Positions 51,451 to 60,009 are shown, numbered from the stretch's first letter. The stretch is DNA of 64,000 nt from Bacteroidota bacterium (GCA_018267365.1 JAFDYQ010000007.1:1-64000), one strand, 5' to 3'. Made by a program: numbers and translations. Notes: generated by a model not told the origin, from the letters alone.

Positions 51451-51620
51451 CAACCCTACCTATCCCCAATGACCCCTTCCAGCCGCCCTCCAACCCACAT
51501 CCGCCACTCACCTGAAACCCGCACCACACAAAGCTCCTACAGTCGAAAAACTTGGCCTCCGTCCGGCTGTTCCCCGCCACCCGCCACCCATCACCTGACA
51601 CCAGATATCCCGCACATTGC

Positions 51621-51628
51621 TACCTTTG
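51621..51628 (+). promoter_or_regulatory. Bacteroidota -7 box for the DUF1015 gene
   Basis: TACCTTTG matches TAnnTTTG and ends 23 bases before the chosen ATG at 51652. If used, it excludes the upstream reading-frame extension from the transcript. Confidence 0.55.
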
Positions 51629-51651
51629 CCCCCACTAAACCAGACCTCACC

Positions 51652-52893
51652 ATGGCCATCATCAGACCCTTCCGCGCCCTGCGCCCTGCCCCGGCCCTCG
51701 CTGCCGAGGTGGCCACCCTACCCTATGACGTGATGAACACCGCCGAGGCCCGCCAGATGGCAGCCGGGCACCCGCACTCCTTCCTCCATGTCAGCCGCGC
51801 CGAGATAGACCTGCCCGAGGGTATCAATGACCACAGCCAGGAGGTCTACGATCAGGCTGCCCGCGCCTTCCAGGGCTTTATCAAAGATGGCACACTGGTA
51901 CAGGATGCCGGCGACTACCTCTACATCTACGCCCAGACCATGGCCGGTCGTCGCCAGGTAGGCCTCGTAGCCTGCAGCTCCATAGAGGACTACTTCCATG
52001 ACGTCATCAGGAAGCACGAATACACCCGCCCCGAGAAGGAGCAGGACCGCATAGACCATATGAAGGCCGTCCGTGCGCACGTGGGACCCATCTTCCTCAC
52101 CTATCCGGCGCATACAGGAGTGAAGCAGATCATCAGTCGCACCATCGCTGGCTCCCCGGTCAATGACTTCACCTCTGAGGATGGCATCCGCCATCAGGTC
52201 TGGGTCATAAATGGCGCCGCAGACATAGGAGCCATCACCGGTTACTTCTCGAGTGACATACCATACACCTACATAGCCGACGGCCACCACCGCACCGCCT
52301 CTGCCGCCAAGGTAGGAAAGCAACTCCGCGATGCTAACCCCGCCCACACCGGTCAGGAGGAGTACAACTACTTCCTCTCCGTCCTCTTTCCCGCAGACGA
52401 GCTCGCCATCATGGACTATAACCGCGTGATCCGCGATCTGAATGGTATGACAAAGGAGGAGCTATTGTCAAAGCTTGCCGACAAATTTGAAATCAGCCAG
52501 GTAGATGCCACGCAGGCCAAGCCCACAGCGCTACACGACTTCGCCATGTACATCGACCACCAGTGGTATCGCCTCACGGCCAAGCCCGGCACATGGACCA
52601 CTGACCCCATCGGTATACTGGATGTCTCTATCCTTTCTAATAATGTCCTCGATCCGCTCTTCGGCATCAAGGACCAGCGCACAGACAAACGCATAGACTT
52701 TGTAGGCGGCATACGCGGCCTCGCACAGCTGGAGCGCCGTGTAGATACCGGTGAGATGGCAGTGGCCTTTGCGCTCTATCCCGTCTCGCTGCAGCAGCTC
52801 ATGGACATAGCAGACTCCGGCAGCGTGATGCCGCCAAAGTCCACCTGGTTTGAGCCTAAACTCCGTGATGGGCTCTTCTCTCATCTCTTCTGA
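51652..52893 (+). CDS. DUF1015 family protein
   Basis: From the ATG at 51652 (MAIIRPFRALRPAPALAAEV) the protein is 413 residues, the usual DUF1015 length. Family signatures are the N-terminal IRPFRALRP, LPYDVMNTAEA, the block RKHEYTRPEKEQDRIDHMK near residue 120, and YIADGHHRTASA near 205 with its paired histidines. The C-terminus KSTWFEPKLRDGLFSHLF is also typical. The cytosolic family is sometimes annotated as a HipA-like or SerC-associated protein but has no proven reaction. Usually it lies near serA/serC; here neither is present. Confidence 0.9.
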   Translation: MAIIRPFRALRPAPALAAEVATLPYDVMNTAEARQMAAGHPHSFLHVSRAEIDLPEGINDHSQEVYDQAARAFQGFIKDGTLVQDAGDYLYIYAQTMAGRRQVGLVACSSIEDYFHDVIRKHEYTRPEKEQDRIDHMKAVRAHVGPIFLTYPAHTGVKQIISRTIAGSPVNDFTSEDGIRHQVWVINGAADIGAITGYFSSDIPYTYIADGHHRTASAAKVGKQLRDANPAHTGQEEYNYFLSVLFPADELAIMDYNRVIRDLNGMTKEELLSKLADKFEISQVDATQAKPTALHDFAMYIDHQWYRLTAKPGTWTTDPIGILDVSILSNNVLDPLFGIKDQRTDKRIDFVGGIRGLAQLERRVDTGEMAVAFALYPVSLQQLMDIADSGSVMPPKSTWFEPKLRDGLFSHLF

Positions 52894-53029
52894 TGAGCTA
52901 GATCACCTCAGAAAAATTTCCTGATGGACTTTTAATGTGTACCTTTAAACTGTCTGACATCAAAGCATGTAGACCATGCTTTGGCATCGGATTTGCTTAT
53001 CCATCTCATTATCCATCAACCCAAACCGC

Positions 53030-55417
53030 ATGAGAAAAAACTACCTCCCCAAGTTATCACTCGTTATTCTGCTGTTCATCTCACTGGGTCTGCGCGCGCA
53101 GGTGAATGAAGTACTCAAGGCCAGCCAGTTTGGCGGTGTGTCAAACATCAGCTACAATCCCGCTATCGCTGACAATCGCTTTCTGGTAGATATCAATCTG
53201 ATATCCCTGGGCTTTGGTGCGGAGAATAACTACATCGGCATGAGTCCCAAGCCGATCACCAATCATGATCTTTTTAATGATCCTAACTTTCAGGACAACT
53301 ACCTGCGCGAGCGCCTGAATGGCAATGCCAAGCGCGCCTTCGTAGGTATGCAGGTGCAGGGCCCGCTGTCATTTATGTTCTCCTTTGGCAAAAACCATAA
53401 CAATAAAAATGCGATCGGTGTCTCGTATAACATGAACAGCATCGTGAACATAGATGGCATGGAGGAGCGTTTTGCCCGCAGCGCCTACTATGGTCTTGGT
53501 ACCAAGGCTGATTCTATCACCGGCTTCAACTATCAGAACCTGAATAATAAGAACTTTGCTACACGCGCACTGGCCTGGGCTGATTTTGGAGTCACCTACT
53601 CCCGTGTGGTGCTGGACAAGGGGCCGCACATGCTCAAAGCAGGTGTGACAGGCAAATTTATAGTCGGTATAGCAGGTGGCTACATAGCCTCAAAGAATAT
53701 AGACTACCGTATCAGAAACTATGATACCATAGATATCAATCACTCTGACATCAGCTATGGTCATAGTGATATCGTGTCTAGTGATCAGATCAGCTATAGC
53801 AATGTCATGAATAGCCTCAGCAAGCCGTCCTTTGCGGCGGACCTCGGCCTGATCTATGAGTGGCGGCCGGACAAGGAGAAGTACCAGTATGAAATGGACT
53901 GCAAGAAGTGGTGGGAGAATGGCAAGAATAAGTACAAGCTCGCTGCCGGATTCTCTGTCATAGATATCGGCCGCATCAAATTTGCCAAGCCGGGCAATGT
54001 GAGAAACTACTATGCTGACATACAGGGCTACGACATAGCCAACTCTGGTATCACCGATGTGCATACCTTTGATAGCGTCTTTCACAGTATGCCTGCCAAC
54101 TTTAAGGCAGATAGTAAAGGTGATTTTAAAATATGGCTGCCTACCAGATTTAACCTCTTCCTCGACTGGGAGATATATAAAGGCCTCGGACTGAACCTGA
54201 ACGGTACGATATCTCCTGTCTTTGCCAAGGATGGTAATCAGGTACACTACCCTAACTCTATCATGCTCACACCGCGCTATGACTGGAAGTGGGTAGGCGT
54301 ATACATACCGATGACCTACAATGATTATGGCAACTTTGGTGCTGGTGTAGGCCTGCGCGCAGGACCTCTCTTTGTGTCATCTTCCAACCTGATCACAGTC
54401 TTTGCAGGCAAGGCTACCTATGCTATGAACATACAGGCTGGCCTCAAGATCACTATACCAAACCTGAAGCAAAGGGATCGTGACAAGGATGGCGTGTCAA
54501 ACAAGAAAGACAAGTGCAAAAAAGAGAAAGGCACCTGTGCTACACAGGGCTGCCCTGACATGGATGGTGATAGCATAGTAGACAGCGAGGACAAGTGTCC
54601 TACCATACCTGGCCCGAGAGAGACCATGGGCTGTCCTGACCGCGACCATGACGGAGTATATGATATGAATGACTCCTGTCCTGATGTAGCAGGTCCTGTA
54701 GAGCTGAGCGGCTGCCCTGATACAGATGGCGATGGCATTTGGGATAAGTACGACGAATGCCCTACCGAGAAAGGTCCTAAGGAGCTGAACGGCTGTCCTG
54801 ATCGTGACAAGGATGGTGTGGCTGATAAGAATGACGCCTGCCCGGATGTGCCGGGAGATAAGGCCCATAAAGGCTGTCCTGATACTGATGGCGACGGTCT
54901 CTATGACAATGAGGATAGCTGCCCTCGCGTCAAAGGACCACTGGAAAATAAGGGCTGCCCATGGCCTGATACCGATGGCGACGGCATACTGGATAAAGAT
55001 GATGCCTGCCCTGCAGTATTTGGTGTAGCTGAAAATAAGGGCTGCCCGGCATTGAGTAAAAAAGAGCTGGCCACAGTGAAGTATGCCTTTGACAATCTCG
55101 AGTTTGAGACAGGCAAAGATGTCATACGTACCAAGTCTTACCTATCACTCAATGCACTGGCCAAACTGCTCATAGAAAAGCCAAACTATGGACTGAAGAT
55201 AGAAGGCCATACCGACAATGTAGGTGGAGCGGAGATGAATATGGAGCTCTCGCGCAAGCGCGCTGAAGCGGTCAAAAAATACCTTGTAGCTAAAAATGTC
55301 GATGCATCTAAGCTGGAAACATTTGGCTATGGTATGACCCGTCCTATAGCAGACAATAGCACTGCCGCGGGCCGCCAGAAGAACCGCCGTGTAGAGATGA
55401 CCATTACATTCAAATAA
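53030..55417 (+). CDS. OmpA family porin with thrombospondin type-3 repeats
   Basis: From the ATG at 53030 (MRKNYLPKLSLVILLFISLG) the protein is 795 residues with a signal peptide (to ~24, LRAQ). Residues ~25-470 are an outer-membrane barrel of the DUF5723 type (SNISYNPAIADNRFLVDINL). Residues ~480-670 hold eight thrombospondin type-3 calcium-binding repeats of the form D-x-DGDGI..DKD..CP..x.GC. The C-terminal ~115 residues are an OmpA peptidoglycan-binding domain (LKIEGHTDNVGGAEMN ... RQKNRRVEMTITF). It probably anchors outer membrane to cell wall. A possible -7 box (TACCTTTA) is near 52940, and a strong terminator follows the stop. Confidence 0.92.
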   Translation: MRKNYLPKLSLVILLFISLGLRAQVNEVLKASQFGGVSNISYNPAIADNRFLVDINLISLGFGAENNYIGMSPKPITNHDLFNDPNFQDNYLRERLNGNAKRAFVGMQVQGPLSFMFSFGKNHNNKNAIGVSYNMNSIVNIDGMEERFARSAYYGLGTKADSITGFNYQNLNNKNFATRALAWADFGVTYSRVVLDKGPHMLKAGVTGKFIVGIAGGYIASKNIDYRIRNYDTIDINHSDISYGHSDIVSSDQISYSNVMNSLSKPSFAADLGLIYEWRPDKEKYQYEMDCKKWWENGKNKYKLAAGFSVIDIGRIKFAKPGNVRNYYADIQGYDIANSGITDVHTFDSVFHSMPANFKADSKGDFKIWLPTRFNLFLDWEIYKGLGLNLNGTISPVFAKDGNQVHYPNSIMLTPRYDWKWVGVYIPMTYNDYGNFGAGVGLRAGPLFVSSSNLITVFAGKATYAMNIQAGLKITIPNLKQRDRDKDGVSNKKDKCKKEKGTCATQGCPDMDGDSIVDSEDKCPTIPGPRETMGCPDRDHDGVYDMNDSCPDVAGPVELSGCPDTDGDGIWDKYDECPTEKGPKELNGCPDRDKDGVADKNDACPDVPGDKAHKGCPDTDGDGLYDNEDSCPRVKGPLENKGCPWPDTDGDGILDKDDACPAVFGVAENKGCPALSKKELATVKYAFDNLEFETGKDVIRTKSYLSLNALAKLLIEKPNYGLKIEGHTDNVGGAEMNMELSRKRAEAVKKYLVAKNVDASKLETFGYGMTRPIADNSTAAGRQKNRRVEMTITFK

Positions 55418-55436
55418 GGGTATCTCAGCAATAAGC

Positions 55437-55475
55437 AGCGAAGCCATCCACCAATACGGATGGCTTCGCTACTTT
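55437..55475 (+). terminator. Rho-independent terminator
   Basis: A perfect 13-bp stem (AGCGAAGCCATCC at 55437-55449, GGATGGCTTCGCT at 55458-55470) with an 8-base loop is followed by ACTTTT. It lies 20 bases past the OmpA-family stop codon and faces the minus-strand small gene. Confidence 0.85.
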
Positions 55476-55493
55476 TACCAACCCGTGATGAGG

Positions 55494-55697
55494 TTATTTC
55501 CGATCGAGCTCGTATAGCTTCTTCAGTATCCAGTTACGGTCGGCAGTATTTGCAGTCGCTTCTATCTCCCGGCGCAGTGTAGCGAGCTTTGCTTTGTTCT
55601 TTACATCTATGCGGTATAGCTGCATGACAAGGCGTGCAAAGTTGCCATAGTTCGAGCGGTTCTGATCGGAGATCAGTTTTTTGCGACCCGGTATCAT
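55494..55697 (-). CDS. Small hypothetical protein
   Basis: The 67-residue basic, helical protein (MIPGRKKLISDQ ... LATLRREIEATANTADRNWILKKLYELDRK) has no membrane segment and no motif I recognise. It reads like a soluble helical-bundle or nucleic-acid-associated small protein. It sits between terminators and diverges from a plus-strand fragment starting about 30 bases away. Coding status is likely but not certain. Confidence 0.5.
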   Translation of the reverse strand: MIPGRKKLISDQNRSNYGNFARLVMQLYRIDVKNKAKLATLRREIEATANTADRNWILKKLYELDRK

Positions 55698-55726
55698 GCG
55701 GCAGCTCTGATGTAGCGATAGCAGCG

Positions 55727-55993
55727 ATGGATATCTTTGCTTTCCGGGCGCATGTAGCTCGCGGCCACCTACCTGACAGGCCTGTCATAATTTTCGCCAA
55801 TGGCATCTTGCAGTGCAGCTCCGGGTCTGCACTGAGCCAGTGGTATCTGCTAAAGAGCAAAGGGCCGCCGGAGGCTCAGTTTATAGCCACGGGGCAGAGA
55901 TATACTCCCGTGCAGGATGGCTACTATCGTGTAGCGGTACCTCATGATGTAGGCTGGCGTGTGTCCAAGGCCTGTCATTATGCAAAAAAATAG
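55727..55993 (+). CDS. Orphan Ig-like domain fragment
   Basis: The 88-residue frame contains the core of a Bacteroidota secreted-protein Ig-like domain: RPVIIFANGILQCSSGSA, then QWYLLKSKGPPEAQ, RYTPVQDGYYRVAV and a terminal CHYAKK. Compared with intact domains (QWYLNG..IPGA..TYTPTQNGNYTVTVTD) it is diverged and lacks a signal peptide. The N-terminal ~20 residues are not domain-like. It is either a short gene of unknown role or the remnant of a larger T9SS cargo gene. I favour a remnant. Confidence 0.4.
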   Translation: MDIFAFRAHVARGHLPDRPVIIFANGILQCSSGSALSQWYLLKSKGPPEAQFIATGQRYTPVQDGYYRVAVPHDVGWRVSKACHYAKK

Positions 55994-56010
55994 CCCCGCA
56001 TATGCGAGGC
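55984..56010 (-). terminator. Rho-independent terminator of mscL
   Basis: On the minus strand an 8-bp stem with one G-T pair (GCCTCGCA with TGCGGGGC) and a tight two-base loop is followed by TATTTTTTT. It lies ~25 bases beyond the mscL stop codon. Confidence 0.75.
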
Positions 56011-56034
56011 CAATCTTATTATACTCAGTAGTTT

Positions 56035-56463
56035 TTACTTCTTCAGAGAGTCGCGGATCTCTACGAGCAGCTTGTCGGTAGTAGACAGCTCCGGTGCTGC
56101 CGGTGCCACTACAGGCGCTTCTTCTTTCTTCTTTAGTGAGTTTATGCCTTTTATAAAGAGGAAAAGCACAAAAGCCACGATGATAAAGTTGACTACTATC
56201 TGTATAAAGTTGCCCCAGGCCAGTATCGCGGCGCCTGCTTCTTTTGCCTTGGCGTATGTAGGATAGTGACTGCCATCCAGAGAGACAAAGTTGTCAGTGA
56301 AGCTCACACCCTTCAGTATCACCTTTGAGATGACCGGCATGATGATATCGTTTACCATAGAGTCTACTATTTTGCCAAATGCAGCGCCAATGATCACACC
56401 GACTGCCAGATCCACTACGTTGCCTTTCATGGCAAAATCCTTGAATTCTTTGAGCATTCCCAT
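56035..56463 (-). CDS. mscL: Large-conductance mechanosensitive channel MscL
   Basis: The 142-residue protein matches MscL throughout. The N-terminal amphipathic helix [15 protein letters not shown] leads into TM1 ([19 protein letters not shown], the gating helix). A periplasmic loop and TM2 ([20 protein letters not shown]) follow, then a charged linker and the C-terminal bundle helix ([16 protein letters not shown]). It opens under membrane tension to release solutes during osmotic downshock. It is transcribed alone and closed by its own terminator. Confidence 0.97.
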   Translation of the reverse strand: MGMLKEFKDFAMKGNVVDLAVGVIIGAAFGKIVDSMVNDIIMPVISKVILKGVSFTDNFVSLDGSHYPTYAKAKEAGAAILAWGNFIQIVVNFIIVAFVLFLFIKGINSLKKKEEAPVVAPAAPELSTTDKLLVEIRDSLKK

Positions 56464-56545
56464 ATACTTAAATTTTTAGGGTTGAAAAATGGATTACCAC
56501 CTGAAGTTATGAATTAAAAACAGGTATACAAGAATGTATAGCAGA

Positions 56546-57265
56546 CTATTGTAATATCATTGGGACATCCATCAGCAGGAGCTCTGCATCAGACTCAGCC
56601 GTGATGTGCAGTACATCAGTATCTGATATGCCTAGTCCGTCTCTCTTATTGAGGCTGGTACCATTGATAGTCACGTCTCCCGATATCACAAAGGCGTAGA
56701 CTCCGTTGCCCGGCTTTTTGACCAGGTAGTCTGTCTGAAATCCCTTCTGCAGGGAGCCGATGCTAAACCATGCGTCCTGATGGATCCACAGGCCGCTCTC
56801 AGCAGGGCCGGGGCCGAGTAGCTGCTGAAACTTATTGATGCGGTCCTCCTTGCGAAAGGCCGCCTGTCCGTATCGTGGCGTCACATTGCCCTCCCGCGGA
56901 AAGAGCCATATCTGCAGCAGTTTGAGCGGATCAGTCTTGCTGGCGTTGTACTCACTGTGGTAGATACCGGTACCGGCGCTCATGACCTGCACCTCACCAG
57001 CCTTGACCACCTCTTCGTGGCCCATGCTGTCCTTGTGAGCCACTGCACCCTCCAGCGGTATGGTGATGATCTCCATATTGTCGTGGGGATGCTTGCCAAA
57101 GCCCATGCCTGCGGCGATGGTATCATCATTCAGCACTCGTAGCACACCGAAGTGCACACGCGAGCGGTCCGTATAGTCGGCAAAGGAGAATGTATGCCAG
57201 GCATTGAGCCAGCCGTGATCGGCGTGGCCACGGGTATTTGCTTTATGCAGTGTTATCTTTTCCAT
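56546..57265 (-). CDS. Pirin family protein
   Basis: The 239-residue bicupin has the N-terminal pirin motif set: WHTFSFADY, FGVLRVLNDD, the metal-binding HPHDNMEII near residue 58-66, and the second pair in GTGIYHSEYN near 100. The C-terminal cupin is less conserved, as in the YhaK/YhhW group, some of which have quercetin 2,3-dioxygenase activity or act as redox-sensing proteins. The promoter carries a perfect 22-base palindrome overlapping the -33 region, so repression by a MarR/TetR-type regulator is likely. No such regulator gene is in the window. Confidence 0.92.
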   Translation of the reverse strand: MEKITLHKANTRGHADHGWLNAWHTFSFADYTDRSRVHFGVLRVLNDDTIAAGMGFGKHPHDNMEIITIPLEGAVAHKDSMGHEEVVKAGEVQVMSAGTGIYHSEYNASKTDPLKLLQIWLFPREGNVTPRYGQAAFRKEDRINKFQQLLGPGPAESGLWIHQDAWFSIGSLQKGFQTDYLVKKPGNGVYAFVISGDVTINGTSLNKRDGLGISDTDVLHITAESDAELLLMDVPMILQ

Positions 57266-57287
57266 TTTGTTGTCGTTTTTAGTACCT

Positions 57288-57324
57288 CAAAGATACAACA
57301 ATATTAAATGTTGCAACATTTAAT
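57288..57324 (-). promoter_or_regulatory. Pirin promoter with palindromic operator
   Basis: On the minus strand TATCTTTG (57288-57295) is an exact TAnnTTTG -7 box, 23 bases before the pirin ATG. Eighteen bases upstream of it is TTG, in the right range for -33. This TTG lies inside a perfect 22-base palindrome at 57303-57324 with core AATGTTGCAACATT. A repressor bound there would block the -33 element. Confidence 0.75.
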
Positions 57325-57354
57325 TGGTGCATTTAACGACTTTTTAGACCTAGT

Positions 57355-57591
57355 CTAGATATCCTGGAGATGCTCGGTTTTGCAGCTATGCTCGAGGACT
57401 ATCTTGGTGCTGGTCTCACTCGGCGAGACACTGGTAGCAGAGAGCTCGTCTATGGTCAGTCTGATGGCATCCCATTCAGCTGCCAGGACAGGGTCTGAGG
57501 CTATCTGCTCGCGCAGGGCAGATGCTTCGCTCTCCGGCAGTTCGCCGTAGGCCAGGAGTAGGAGAGAGTCAGATGTAGAGCTTTGTATCAT
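57355..57591 (-). CDS. Small hypothetical acidic protein
   Basis: The 78-residue protein has an N-terminal helical part (LLLLAYGELPESEASALREQ, then DPVLAAEWDAI) that resembles the start of small anti-sigma-factor-like proteins of Bacteroidota, but it lacks their zinc-binding residues and membrane helix. The C-terminus is Ser/Thr-rich with one cysteine. No function can be assigned. It is upstream of pirin on the same strand, but the pirin promoter and operator lie between them. Confidence 0.6.
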   Translation of the reverse strand: MIQSSTSDSLLLLAYGELPESEASALREQIASDPVLAAEWDAIRLTIDELSATSVSPSETSTKIVLEHSCKTEHLQDI

Positions 57592-57697
57592 ATCAGTTTT
57601 TTGATGTTTATCAATGAATGCCCCATATAAACGCGGGATAGGATTTTTATTGTGCCTGGTCGTTCATTTGGCTATGAAAAGTAGTGCGCTGGCTGAA

Positions 57698-58033
57698 TCA
57701 AACCGTCTGCCGGGGCCTGACCAGCCATATGCCGGCTGGCAGGAGTATCACCACCAGGATGCAGATAGCCGCATAGTGATGATAAACGGTGTACTGGCTC
57801 CATGTGCAGCGGGCATGGTATATAAACGGATATATGGCCCCCAGCGTATAGATGACCCAGCCTACCCCCGGGCGGCGTACTATGCAGTACAGACATGCGG
57901 AGTAGCTGATCAGATGCACTATATGCGACCATAGAGGCTCCGTACTGAATGGCCTCGCTAGTCCTGCTATGTGCACTGCCAGGCAGATGAGCAGAAAGAG
58001 TATCATAGCCCGGCGAAAAATGACGTGAATCAT
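57698..58033 (-). CDS. Small integral membrane protein
   Basis: From the ATG at 58033 (MIHVIFRRAMILFLLICLAV) the protein is 111 residues with about four hydrophobic helices: ILFLLICLAVHIAGL, HIVHLISYSACLYCIV, GWVIYTLGAIYPFIYHA and AAICILVVILLPAGIWLV. An ATG at 58048 would add five residues, one at 58006 would remove nine. No family is recognised. It diverges from the MbnP-like gene. The opposite-strand frame at 57614-57934 is rejected in its favour because this one has clear membrane topology. Confidence 0.6.
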   Translation of the reverse strand: MIHVIFRRAMILFLLICLAVHIAGLARPFSTEPLWSHIVHLISYSACLYCIVRRPGVGWVIYTLGAIYPFIYHARCTWSQYTVYHHYAAICILVVILLPAGIWLVRPRQTV

Positions 58034-58138
58034 AGGCGTAAGATACATCTTAAATTAACTTTATGTTTAACAAAAAATACAAAAGGATGGCCGGACATGG
58101 CCGTATTTATTGGTAACTTCATAGCTTATTGCTGTTTT

Positions 58139-58846
58139 ATGAAAAAGTACTACTTCCTGCTTTTCGCAGGCCTGGCCCTTTTTATGGCCTCTTGCCGCAA
58201 GGATCCCGCTACCCTGAGCATCACCGTGCAACCTAAATGGGGTACGGACAATCTGCGGTTGAACACGGTGTACTCTTCTACATATGGATACATGAATTTC
58301 TCCAGTTTTGGGATGTACCTATCTCATATCAAACTGGTGAAAACAGACAACAGCGAGGTAGAGGTAGACTCTATGGCGCTCATAAACTATGCGGATAATG
58401 CCATAAAGATCGACCTTCGGGCAGTAGAGGGCAGTTATAAAGGCATAAAGTTTGGTATAGGACTGGACTCGGTGCAAAATAGTATCAGTCCTGCGCAGGT
58501 AGACGATCATTCGGCCTATAAACCCGACGTATTGTATTGGCCGCTGGGGCTAGATCACCTTTTTATAGCTATGGAGGGGCATTCCGGCAGTACCAGCAGT
58601 CTGGGCAATATTTTCTTTTATCACATAGGGACCAATGCCATGTACCGCACTGCTGAGGTAGACCAGCCATTCTCCATAGCGGCTGGCAGCAGTACGGACC
58701 TGACACTCGCTGCCGATGTGTCCAAGGTCTTTAGTGGTGCTAATGGCGTAAATGTGCTCACTCAACCGGGTACACACAGCACAGACTCTGTAGGGATAGC
58801 AGCAAAAGTAGCAGACAATTTCACCCAAATATTCACTTTGCAATAA
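58139..58846 (+). CDS. MbnP-family lipoprotein
   Basis: From the ATG at 58139 (MKKYYFLLFAGLALFMASC) the protein is 235 residues with a lipobox ending at Cys19. The body starts LSITVQPKWGTDNLRLNT and has FSSFGMYLSHIKLV, a beta-rich pattern typical of the MbnP domain. FIAMEGHSG lies just before the conserved glycine/serine-rich turn. The next gene, 2 bases away, is a MauG-like diheme peroxidase. In methanobactin operons the diheme enzyme MbnH oxidises a tryptophan of MbnP, giving a copper-binding site. I infer a similar partnership; tryptophans in PKWG and LYWPLG are candidates. Confidence 0.8.
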   Translation: MKKYYFLLFAGLALFMASCRKDPATLSITVQPKWGTDNLRLNTVYSSTYGYMNFSSFGMYLSHIKLVKTDNSEVEVDSMALINYADNAIKIDLRAVEGSYKGIKFGIGLDSVQNSISPAQVDDHSAYKPDVLYWPLGLDHLFIAMEGHSGSTSSLGNIFFYHIGTNAMYRTAEVDQPFSIAAGSSTDLTLAADVSKVFSGANGVNVLTQPGTHSTDSVGIAAKVADNFTQIFTLQ

Positions 58847-58848
58847 AA

Positions 58849-60003
58849 ATGCGTCACTTATCTACACTTTATGCTCTGATGCTGTGCGGCCTAACCGTTT
58901 TGCTGCTGGCAGAGTGCAAGCATGATCCGGCCATCAAGCCTGCTGGCAATGGAAGTAATGATACACTGTATACCAGTACCCCCTATACCTTTGAGCAGAC
59001 CGGCGGGGGCATCTACTCCTATAGAAGGGTCAAGGTACCGGACGATAATCTTGAATCCTATGAAGGTATCAGGCTGGGGCGTATGTTGTTTTATGATTCT
59101 ACACTATCTATCAATAGGCAGGTATCATGCGGCAGCTGTCACAAGCAAGAGCATTCTTTTGGTGATGATCAGAAGCTGAGCCAGAATGTGCACGGCCCTA
59201 CCAAGCGTAATGCCTCTACACTGGTCAATCTGGGTATCAACTCGATTTTCTTTTGGGATGGACGGCAGGCTACCATAGAGACTGCAGTAGATGACGCACT
59301 CACGCATGAGCAGAGTCCTGATATGTCTTCACTTTTCACTTATCTCGATACCACACCTGTGTACAAATATCTTTTTGGAAAGGCTTTTGGCAAACCGGAA
59401 GGAAATGCGCCGCTCGTCACAGAGGATAAGATAGTAAAAGCGATAGCTCAATTCATACGTACACTGCGGGCAGAAAACTCCAGATATGATCGCTACAACA
59501 GAGGGCAGTCGGATGCAAACCTGACAGCCAGCGAACTGAATGGAATGAATATTTTCTTTGACCAGCAAAAAGGCGACTGTGTACACTGCCACATGGATGC
59601 ACCATACCTGACGCTGGCCAATGTAAATGTACCTATGCGCAATAATGCACTGGATAGAGCAGATAGTACATACAACTTTGCAGATATAGGCTATGGCCAG
59701 GTGACGGGTCAAATGAGTGATTATGGCAAGTTTAAAATTCCCGCTCTGAGAAATGTGGAGGTCTCAGCTCCATATATGCATGATGGCCGCTTCACTACGC
59801 TGGAGCAGGTAGTAGATCACTATGCCAGCTACGATAGTCTGCGCAAATCACCTACAGTAGATCCGCTCATGGAGCGATTGGTGTATCCCAATATTCCCGA
59901 CCTGACGGTACAGGAGAAATCAGACCTGGTCGCATTCCTCAAAACGCTGACAGACACAGCCTTCCTGCACAATCCGGATTTCTCTAATCCTTTTCATCAT
60001 TAA
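58849..60003 (+). CDS. Diheme cytochrome c peroxidase (MauG/MbnH-like)
   Basis: The 384-residue exported protein has a hydrophobic N-terminus and possible lipobox (LLLAECKHD). It has two heme c sites, C94-x-x-C97-H98 (CGSCHKQ) and C244-x-x-C247-H248 (CVHCHMD). The family framework is NASTLVNLGINSIFFWDGR, then KIPALRNVEVSAPYMHDGRF and a C-terminal ALVAF-like helix. Such enzymes reduce hydrogen peroxide, or, in the MauG/MbnH branch, use high-valent hemes to oxidise a partner protein. Position 2 bases after the MbnP-like gene points to the latter. The end of the operon converges on the VIT1 transporter gene. Confidence 0.92.
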   Translation: MRHLSTLYALMLCGLTVLLLAECKHDPAIKPAGNGSNDTLYTSTPYTFEQTGGGIYSYRRVKVPDDNLESYEGIRLGRMLFYDSTLSINRQVSCGSCHKQEHSFGDDQKLSQNVHGPTKRNASTLVNLGINSIFFWDGRQATIETAVDDALTHEQSPDMSSLFTYLDTTPVYKYLFGKAFGKPEGNAPLVTEDKIVKAIAQFIRTLRAENSRYDRYNRGQSDANLTASELNGMNIFFDQQKGDCVHCHMDAPYLTLANVNVPMRNNALDRADSTYNFADIGYGQVTGQMSDYGKFKIPALRNVEVSAPYMHDGRFTTLEQVVDHYASYDSLRKSPTVDPLMERLVYPNIPDLTVQEKSDLVAFLKTLTDTAFLHNPDFSNPFHH

Positions 60004-60009
60004 ACAGGG

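Larger units (their letters stand above)
51212..51651 (+). other. C-rich gene-free region with a REP-like palindrome
   Basis: About 440 bases without a convincing gene. From ~51300 the plus strand is strikingly C-rich and G-poor. It contains a 15-base direct repeat CAGTCGAAAAACTTG at 51394-51408 and 51540-51554, a REP-like palindrome between them (51423-51450), and a -7 box (51621-51628). An open frame starting at 51469 runs through it into the DUF1015 gene but encodes Pro/Ser/Thr-rich sequence with no family features. Confidence 0.7.

Noticed and set aside
51469..51651. N-terminal extension of the DUF1015 protein
   Set aside because: The extension is Pro/Ser/Thr-rich with no homology-like features, lies upstream of a good -7 box, and the family begins at MAIIRPFRALRP.
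57614..57934. 106-codon plus-strand gene
   Set aside because: The opposite strand encodes a protein with four clear membrane helices; both cannot be equally real and the plus-strand frame has no features.
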